Assembly (NCBI GenBank): GCA_021783135.1
Contig: JAJXUE010000021.1
Coordinates: 1 to 46,796, forward strand
Reading direction: 5' to 3'
Source of the DNA: Bacillota bacterium
GTDB taxonomy: Bacteria > Bacillota > Desulfitobacteriia > Desulfitobacteriales > JAJXUE01
Length of the DNA stretch: 46,796 nt
Below the pieces are notes generated by a model. It was not told where the DNA came from and did no database searches. It saw only the letters and a program-made list of their open reading frames with translations. Made by a program: the position numbers and the translations under genes. Below, one piece after another: positions 41,876-46,796 of this stretch (positions are counted from its first letter, which is position 1; the number at the start of each line of letters is the position of its first letter).

Positions 41876-42598
41876 ATGCTGCCTTTTTTTGACAACTTAA
41901 GGACTGACTTGGAACTTCTCGACCAAGAAATCAATCAAGAACTAAAATTAAAGACGGGCAGCATATATGAACTTGTGCCTTTGCGGCTGGACAGTGTCGA
42001 CTATTATTTACGGCCATTTTTGCTGCTGGCAATATCACGGGCCTATGGCTGTCGCGATAAGCGCGCTATTTCCGTGGCCAGCGTCATTCAGTTTATTTAC
42101 TTGGCCAGTCGCGTACATGATATTGTGCATGACAACGACCAGACTGAAGAATTTCAATTTCCGGTTTTAGTCGGTGATTATCTATATGGGCAGTTTTTTC
42201 TTCATTTATGTCAGGCAGAGGCCTTGAGTTACCTTGCTCCGCTGGCTACGACTATCTGCCAGATGCATGAAGGCGGCATATTGCGCCAACAATTTTTGGC
42301 AGGTAAACTTGACGCAGACATTAGTGAAATAGATATTGTGGAAAAGGAAGAAGCGATGCTGTTTGCTGTAGCGTGCAAAATAGGGGCGAGCTTGGGCGGA
42401 GCTTCTGTACAGGAACAAGAACTGTTTTGGCGTTTCGGCAAATACTTGGGTCTGGGTGTAACCGCACTGTCTCAAGGCTTAGGCAAACAAGTTGTCGGCA
42501 AAGCCCTACGCGCGGCGAAAGATGTGCTTACCTTGTTTCCCGTGCCGGTACCTGGCTTAAAGGAAATTAGTAATTTTTTAGAAGCGCAAATGACCTGA
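41876..42598 (+). CDS. Degenerate trans-prenyl-diphosphate-synthase-like protein
   Basis: A protein of 240 residues that follows the polyprenyl synthetase outline without its catalytic acids. RPFLLLAISRAYG (46-58) matches the substrate-binding RP.L segment. SVIQFIYLASRVHDIVHD (69-86) stands where active enzymes have E.IH.ASLVHDDVVD, so the first DDxxD is reduced to HDIVHD. VGDYLYGQFF (99-108) fits the GDxL motif. KIGASLGGASVQE (168-180) and FGKYLGLGVTALSQ (187-200) fit the later helices, but the second DDxxD is absent (ALSQG). It may be a non-catalytic partner of the intact synthase at the end of the window, or have a new role. ATG follows AGGAGGG. Confidence 0.72.
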   Translation: MLPFFDNLRTDLELLDQEINQELKLKTGSIYELVPLRLDSVDYYLRPFLLLAISRAYGCRDKRAISVASVIQFIYLASRVHDIVHDNDQTEEFQFPVLVGDYLYGQFFLHLCQAEALSYLAPLATTICQMHEGGILRQQFLAGKLDADISEIDIVEKEEAMLFAVACKIGASLGGASVQEQELFWRFGKYLGLGVTALSQGLGKQVVGKALRAAKDVLTLFPVPVPGLKEISNFLEAQMT

Positions 42599-42652
42599 GT
42601 TATGGCTAGATGACAGCATGGTTAGACTGATAGTTAGACTGGAGTTAGCACT

Positions 42653-43534
42653 TTGAGTAAACTTAAAGTTTTTTTGGAAATGATAAAATTTGAACATACT
42701 ATATTTGCTCTGCCTTATGCTTATTTGGGTGCCTTTCTAGCGGCGCGGTTTTTTCGGGCAGGAGGATGGCCGTCTTGGGGAGAGTTAATTTGGATTACCC
42801 TCGCGATGGTAGGGGCGCGCACTGCGGCCATGGGTTTTAATCGCCTGATTGATTGGCGCATCGACGCCAAGAATCCACGCACATCATCCCGTGCCATCCC
42901 TAAAGGCTTGCTCGCGCCGCGCGAAGTAATTATCTATATTGTGGCAGCTTTGCTGTTAATGGGCTATGCGGCGTACCGGCTCAACCCACTCTGCTTTAAA
43001 CTAATGCCTGTGGCAGTAGTGTTTCTAACCGTTTATTCGTACACTAAGCGCTTTACTTGGCTGTGCCATCTGGTACTGGGGATTACCGACGGTCTGGCCC
43101 CCATGGGTGGCTGGATCGCCATTACCGGCTCGTTTAACCTTCCTGGTGTTCTCCTTAGCTTAGCTGTAGCCATTTGGATTGCCGGCTTCGACATTATTTA
43201 TGCATGTCAAGATTGGGAATTCGACAAAAGCACAGGATTAAAATCTATACCTGTCCGGTTTGGCATCCCGCGTTCCCTCACGATATCTTCGGTCGTTCAT
43301 GTCCTAACAGCTTTGCTGTGGGCGATGACGGGGGTTCTGTTGGGACGCGGCTTACTATATTTCTTAGGAGTGGCAGTGGCCAGTGTGCTGTTATACAGAC
43401 AGCATCAACTGGTTCCCCCCGAAGATCTGTCGCGTTTAAACTTTGCCTTTTTCAACATTAACAGCTATATCAGCCTGGTGATGTTTCTGTTCACTGTCGG
43501 TGATTTACTGTGGAAAGTACCTATTTTTTACTAG
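42653..43534 (+). CDS. mqnP: UbiA-family prenyltransferase (probable MqnP)
   Basis: A protein of 293 residues with about eight membrane helices. Both aspartate motifs of UbiA enzymes are present: NRLIDWRIDAKNPRTSSRAI (near 64-83) and DIIYACQDWEFDKSTGLKSI (near 181-200). It transfers a prenyl chain to an aromatic acid. Next to mqnC and an MqnE-like gene, prenylation in the futalosine menaquinone route is the likely job, although the family is also annotated as 4-hydroxybenzoate prenyltransferase. The start is TTG with GGAG upstream. Confidence 0.88.
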   Translation: MSKLKVFLEMIKFEHTIFALPYAYLGAFLAARFFRAGGWPSWGELIWITLAMVGARTAAMGFNRLIDWRIDAKNPRTSSRAIPKGLLAPREVIIYIVAALLLMGYAAYRLNPLCFKLMPVAVVFLTVYSYTKRFTWLCHLVLGITDGLAPMGGWIAITGSFNLPGVLLSLAVAIWIAGFDIIYACQDWEFDKSTGLKSIPVRFGIPRSLTISSVVHVLTALLWAMTGVLLGRGLLYFLGVAVASVLLYRQHQLVPPEDLSRLNFAFFNINSYISLVMFLFTVGDLLWKVPIFY

Positions 43535-43549
43535 ACCTGGGAGGATAAG

Positions 43550-44164
43550 ATGGTTAACCGGTTATTTGCCGCCAGTGAGCTGGCAGATCTAATTGCTAAG
43601 GTTGAGAGTAATACACGACTTGATTTTGCCGACGGAGTGAGGCTTTTTTGTTCACCCGATTTGTTGGCAATTGGCTATATGGCGGATTTAATTCGCCAAC
43701 GTAAACAGGGTGACTTGGTATTATTTATGTACGATGACGCAATATCAGACCAGGAGACACCTAGCCAAACTACGGCCACCATGCTATATGGGCAGGGTGA
43801 AACAGTAGAGGAAAAGGTCAACCGCCTGTTGCAATTGCGTGAACTACAGGAGCATAATGCAGGCTTTAGAGCGTTTGCGCCAATTGCCTCCGCACCTTCA
43901 GACTCAGGCAATCTAACCGGTTTTGATGATTTAAAAACCTTGGCGATTGCCCGGATAATGTTGGATAATTTTGATCATATTAAAAGCTTCTGGCCGCAAA
44001 TTGGGGCTAAATTGACTCAGGTGTCACTTTCCTTTGGGGTGGATGACCTTGAGGGGAACGCCCCGTCTGCGCGTGCGATGAGCAAGGCAACTTTGCTGCG
44101 CCTGATACGTACAGCAGGACGCCGCCCGATAGAACGGGACGCAATGTATAGATTTGAGGAATAG
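43550..44164 (+). CDS. MqnE-like protein lacking the radical-SAM core
   Basis: A protein of 204 residues in one open frame. Residues 1-60 match the N-terminus of aminofutalosine synthase MqnE and MqnC (LLAIGYMADLIRQRKQGDLV). The expected NRxxNxTNxCxxxCxxC segment and the following ~145 residues of the radical-SAM barrel are absent. At about 77 the sequence resumes in the MqnE C-terminal part: TMLYGQGETVEEKVNRLLQL, FDDLKTLAIARIMLDNFDHI, AKLTQVSLSFGVDDLEG and the end LIRTAGRRPIERDAMYR. There is no cluster-binding cysteine motif, so radical-SAM catalysis is not expected. Ribosome site, frame and downstream coupling (11-base overlap with mqnC) are good, which argues for a functional remnant or partner protein rather than a dead gene. 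Confidence 0.8.
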   Translation: MVNRLFAASELADLIAKVESNTRLDFADGVRLFCSPDLLAIGYMADLIRQRKQGDLVLFMYDDAISDQETPSQTTATMLYGQGETVEEKVNRLLQLRELQEHNAGFRAFAPIASAPSDSGNLTGFDDLKTLAIARIMLDNFDHIKSFWPQIGAKLTQVSLSFGVDDLEGNAPSARAMSKATLLRLIRTAGRRPIERDAMYRFEE

Positions 44165-45254
44165 GAGGATTGACATGGATTACCAAGCAATTCTGCTCAA
44201 AGCGTTAAATGGGGCGAGGCTTTCGGCTGAAGAGGGTCTGACTTTATTTGCAGAGGCACCCCTGCTGGAACTGGGTCAAGTTGCGGATCAAATTCGCACC
44301 AAGCTGCATCCCGATAATAAGGTTACCTTTGTGATTGACCGCAATATCAACTACACCAATATTTGCACCTGTGCTTGTAAGTTTTGTGCTTTTTTTCGTG
44401 CGCCGGGGCACAAAGACGGCTATGTTATTACCCGAGAAGAGCTGCATGCCAAAATTAAAGAAACATTGGACCAGGGCGGAACCCAACTGCTGATTCAAGG
44501 CGGGTTAAACCCGGAACTTAGCCTTCCATACTATGAAGCGATGCTGGAAGATATTAAGGCCAATTTTAATATTCACATCCATTCGTTTTCACCGCCGGAA
44601 ATAGTGCATATGGCTCGAACGTCCGGTTTGTCGCTTAAAGAAGTAATTGGCAGGCTTAAAGCCGCGGGGCTCGACTCTATTCCGGGCGGCGGTGCGGAAA
44701 TCTTGGATGATCGGGTGCGTAAACATATCAGTCCGCGCAAAATCGGTTGGGAACAGTGGATGGAGGTAATGGAGACAGCCCACGGCTTAGGCATGAAGAC
44801 TACGGTGACCATGGTAATCGGCAGTGTGGAGAGTATGCAAGAAAGAATCAACCATTTCATGCACATACGCGCCACGCAAGATCGCACGGGCGGATTTACC
44901 GCCTTTATTCCCTGGAGTTTTGCGCTTGCCAACACTGAATTAGGTGGGGAAGAGACCACGGGGGTAGATTATTTGCGCACCTTGGCAATTGCCAGAATCA
45001 TGCTGGACAACGTACCCAATGTTCAGGCCTCGTGGGTCACCCAAGGAGCCAAGATGGCGCAAGTGGCGCTTCGCTTCGGAGCTAATGATTTTGGCTCCAC
45101 CATGTTAGAAGAAAATGTAGTGCGGGCAGCAGGAGTAACCAACCGGGTCCCGTTAACTGAAATCATTCGCAGTATTCAAGCTGCAGGGCATATTCCGGCC
45201 CAACGTAACACTTTATATGAGCTTCTCCAAGAATACCCCGGAGGTGCAAGCTGA
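44154..45254 (+). CDS. mqnC: Cyclic dehypoxanthinyl futalosine synthase MqnC (radical SAM)
   Basis: About 366 residues. It has the radical-SAM cluster motif CxxxCxxC within NICTCACKFCAF, then GGTQLLIQGGLNPELSLPYY, IHIHSFSPPEI, GLDSIPGGGAEILDDRVR and the C-terminal IARIMLDNVPNVQASWVTQG. These are the MqnC signatures. It makes cyclic de-hypoxanthine futalosine in menaquinone synthesis. An in-frame ATG at 44175 (MDYQAILLKAL) follows AGGAGG and is the more likely start, about 359 residues. Its end overlaps tatC (TGATG). The neighbour upstream is the truncated MqnE-like gene. Confidence 0.95.
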   Translation: MRNRRIDMDYQAILLKALNGARLSAEEGLTLFAEAPLLELGQVADQIRTKLHPDNKVTFVIDRNINYTNICTCACKFCAFFRAPGHKDGYVITREELHAKIKETLDQGGTQLLIQGGLNPELSLPYYEAMLEDIKANFNIHIHSFSPPEIVHMARTSGLSLKEVIGRLKAAGLDSIPGGGAEILDDRVRKHISPRKIGWEQWMEVMETAHGLGMKTTVTMVIGSVESMQERINHFMHIRATQDRTGGFTAFIPWSFALANTELGGEETTGVDYLRTLAIARIMLDNVPNVQASWVTQGAKMAQVALRFGANDFGSTMLEENVVRAAGVTNRVPLTEIIRSIQAAGHIPAQRNTLYELLQEYPGGAS

Positions 45255-46006
45255 TGGGGGATAGAGAAACTAAAGCGATGTCGCTGGTAGCACATCTTAA
45301 GGAACTACGTAAGGTTTTGATTATTTCCGCTTATGCCATTTTGATCGCCACAGTGGTAGGCTTTTTCCTTACTGATCCTTTGTTCGGTTATCTAACCCGT
45401 CCGCTGCAGTTGCTCGGCAGTCGAGCCACTTTTGTTACCATGACGGTTACTGAGCCGATTATGGTCAAATTGAAAGTCTCCGTGTTAGCGGGTATCCTAA
45501 TGTCTTTACCTGTAGTCGTGTGGCAGTTGTGGAGTTTTATCTTGCCTGCGTTGAAAAAAAACGAGCGTAAATACGTTTACATCATTGCCCCCGTTTCGAT
45601 CCTCTTATTTTTTGCCGGCGTTGCCTTTGCTTTTTACTTCGCGTTACCGGTGGGGTTAAAGGTATTGTTGTTCATCCAAAGCGGGGTGGCGTATCAACCT
45701 TTAGTGACGCAGAGTTCTTATTTTGGTTTTCTGCTGGGCTTTTTACTTACCTTTGGTTTAGTCTTTGAGTTGCCGGTCGTGCTGCTGGCTTTGGTGCGAC
45801 TTGGCGTAATTACACCGCAGTTTTTGAGCAAAAACAGGAAATACGCGATATTTATCATTGCGATTATCTCGGCGATTGCGCCACCTGTGCAGGACTTATT
45901 TTCGTTACTGCTTTTTGCCGGTCCTATGTATTTGTTATACGAAGTTTCCATCTGGCTGTCCTATTTGGTAGTCAGACGTCGTAACAAAGCTTTGCAGCAA
46001 CGCTAG
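45254..46006 (+). CDS. tatC: Sec-independent protein translocase TatC
   Basis: A protein of 250 residues with six membrane helices. The family N-terminus HLKELRKVLIIS, the first loop with SVLAGILMSLPVVVWQLWSF followed by ILPALKKNERK, and FYFALPVGLKVLL are visible. It recognises twin-arginine signal peptides and forms the receptor of the Tat system. It overlaps the mqnC stop by one base and precedes tatA by 12 bases. Confidence 0.95.
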   Translation: MGDRETKAMSLVAHLKELRKVLIISAYAILIATVVGFFLTDPLFGYLTRPLQLLGSRATFVTMTVTEPIMVKLKVSVLAGILMSLPVVVWQLWSFILPALKKNERKYVYIIAPVSILLFFAGVAFAFYFALPVGLKVLLFIQSGVAYQPLVTQSSYFGFLLGFLLTFGLVFELPVVLLALVRLGVITPQFLSKNRKYAIFIIAIISAIAPPVQDLFSLLLFAGPMYLLYEVSIWLSYLVVRRRNKALQQR

Positions 46007-46018
46007 GGGGGTGTCAAA

Positions 46019-46318
46019 ATGGATTTTCCGGAGATGGGGTTTCTCGTAGTACTGGCCCTGATTTTATTTGGGCCAGATGAATTGCCCAATATAGCCCGTA
46101 AACTGGGCGGAATTATACATGAGGTCAAGAAGGTAACTCAGGATGTGCAGCAGGAAGTGCGTAAATCGGTGCTGGAGGCCGACTTGCGCAATATGGCGAC
46201 CCAAACAAAACCCGCCCCGGTTGACAATACTCCCACTGTGCCCACCGAAGAAGTAGAAGCGGAAATTGTGGACTTTGCTCACTCGGAGGAGGCTCCGGTT
46301 GCTAAGGACGAAAATTAA
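46019..46318 (+). CDS. tatA: Twin-arginine translocase TatA/TatB component
   Basis: A protein of 99 residues: one N-terminal membrane helix (about 5-17), FGPDELPNIARKLGG at the hinge, an amphipathic helix (about 22-55) and an acidic tail. FGP followed by an amphipathic helix is common to TatA and TatB; the ELPNIARKLG form and the length do not separate the two. It forms the translocation pore with TatC. The ATG follows AGGGGGGTG. Confidence 0.9.
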   Translation: MDFPEMGFLVVLALILFGPDELPNIARKLGGIIHEVKKVTQDVQQEVRKSVLEADLRNMATQTKPAPVDNTPTVPTEEVEAEIVDFAHSEEAPVAKDEN

Positions 46319-46351
46319 GCTGACAAGCGCTGATAAAGGTTGTGAACAGAG

Positions 46352-46796
46352 TTGAAACAGCTGTGGCTATTTAAAGAGATATCTGGCGAATTGGATGCTG
46401 TAGAAAAACGACTTGAACAATATGTGCGGACCGATCAAGCGCTATTGAGCCAGACCTCTATCCATCTTTTGGCAGCCGGTGGGAAAAGATTGCGACCGGC
46501 TTTTGTACTATTGGTAGCAAAGCTGTTTAACGCTAAGTCCGAATCTGTAATGTCGTTGGCCATGGCCCTCGAATTGATTCATATGGCATCATTAGTCCAC
46601 GATGATGTGGTTGACGCTGCTCTAACCCGACGTGGGCGTCCCACAGTGCGGGCTAATTGGGGTAATCAGATTTCAGTCCACACAGGCGACCACCTGTTTG
46701 CCAAGTCGCTCCTCTTAATCGCTGAAATAGATAACCCGGAGATTAGTCGGATCTTAGCCGAAGTAAGTATCCAGATGAGCGAGGGTGAAATTCAGC
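46352..46796 (+). CDS. hepT: Polyprenyl (heptaprenyl-type) diphosphate synthase, cut at the window end
   Basis: Reads through the last base; about 148 residues are visible. GGKRLRPAFVLLVAKLF (substrate binding) and the first aspartate-rich motif ELIHMASLVHDDVVDAALTR then RGRPTVRANWGNQ are intact, followed by GDHLFAKSLLL. The second DDxxD lies beyond the window. It should elongate isoprenoid diphosphate to supply the menaquinone side chain. The TTG start is the best candidate (KQLWLFKEISGELD), but its ribosome site (AAAGG, 12 bases away) is weak, so the start is uncertain. Confidence 0.88.
   Translation, partial: MKQLWLFKEISGELDAVEKRLEQYVRTDQALLSQTSIHLLAAGGKRLRPAFVLLVAKLFNAKSESVMSLAMALELIHMASLVHDDVVDAALTRRGRPTVRANWGNQISVHTGDHLFAKSLLLIAEIDNPEISRILAEVSIQMSEGEIQ

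Noticed and set aside
43550-44164. Sequencing or assembly deletion producing the short MqnE-like gene
   Set aside because: Cannot be excluded without reads, but the frame is kept across the junction, several linker residues are novel and the coupling to mqnC is normal.

Overview
The window reads as a chromosomal segment of a monoderm, endospore-forming anaerobic member of the Firmicutes (Clostridia or a related class; I cannot place it more exactly). The grounds are a spoIVA gene, Shine-Dalgarno-rich and partly TTG/GTG-initiated genes, a Bacillus/Clostridium-type flagellar gene set (FliY, FliW-CsrA, FlgM, FlbD, YaaR), no P-ring or L-ring genes (flgI, flgH) beside the rod genes, HdrB/HdrC-type iron-sulfur proteins and a futalosine-type menaquinone cluster.

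Layout. 1-7370: 3' part of spoIVA; a PheB-like ACT-domain regulator; a tRNA-Pro(GGG) with its own promoter and terminator; a response regulator with a degenerate GGDEF-like domain overlapping a DUF1847 gene; a PAS-PAS-GGDEF diguanylate cyclase; a decayed fumarylacetoacetate-hydrolase-family pseudogene; speD; and an hdrC-hdrB pair. 7371-9505, minus strand: motA, motB and a YaaR-like gene, separated from hdrB by a bidirectional terminator. 9783-18397: the late flagellar block flgM, flgN, flgK, flgL, fliW, csrA, flagellin, flaG, fliD, fliS and a FliT-like gene. 18521-41687: one long co-directional run of about 23 kb with no internal terminator that I can see: flgC, fliE, fliF, fliG, fliH, fliI, fliJ, flbD, fliL, fliM, fliY, cheY, fliO, fliP, fliQ, fliR, flhB, flhA, flhF, flhG, a PilZ gene, a small membrane-protein gene, fliA, fliK, flgD, flgE, flgG, flgB and flgF. 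41876-46796: a menaquinone/Tat block with a degenerate prenyl-synthase-like gene, a UbiA prenyltransferase, an MqnE-like gene lacking its radical-SAM core, mqnC, tatC, tatA/B and the start of an intact polyprenyl diphosphate synthase.

How it works together. The long operon would build the basal body, export gate, switch and hook and make sigma-28 (FliA). FlgM would hold FliA until hook completion. FliA would then drive late genes, including flagellin, whose leader carries a sigma-28-like promoter and two candidate CsrA sites; FliW next door should titrate CsrA. MotA/MotB, FliY/CheY and the PilZ protein supply torque, switching and c-di-GMP control.

Most notable points: a discoidin-like (F5/8 type C) domain inserted in the filament cap FliD; an in-frame MqnE-like protein missing the entire radical-SAM core next to an intact MqnC; a prenyl-synthase-like protein that has lost both aspartate-rich motifs while an intact homologue closes the same block; flgB displaced about 21.5 kb from flgC; a probable CTG start codon in flbD; and a pseudogene remnant between the diguanylate cyclase and speD.
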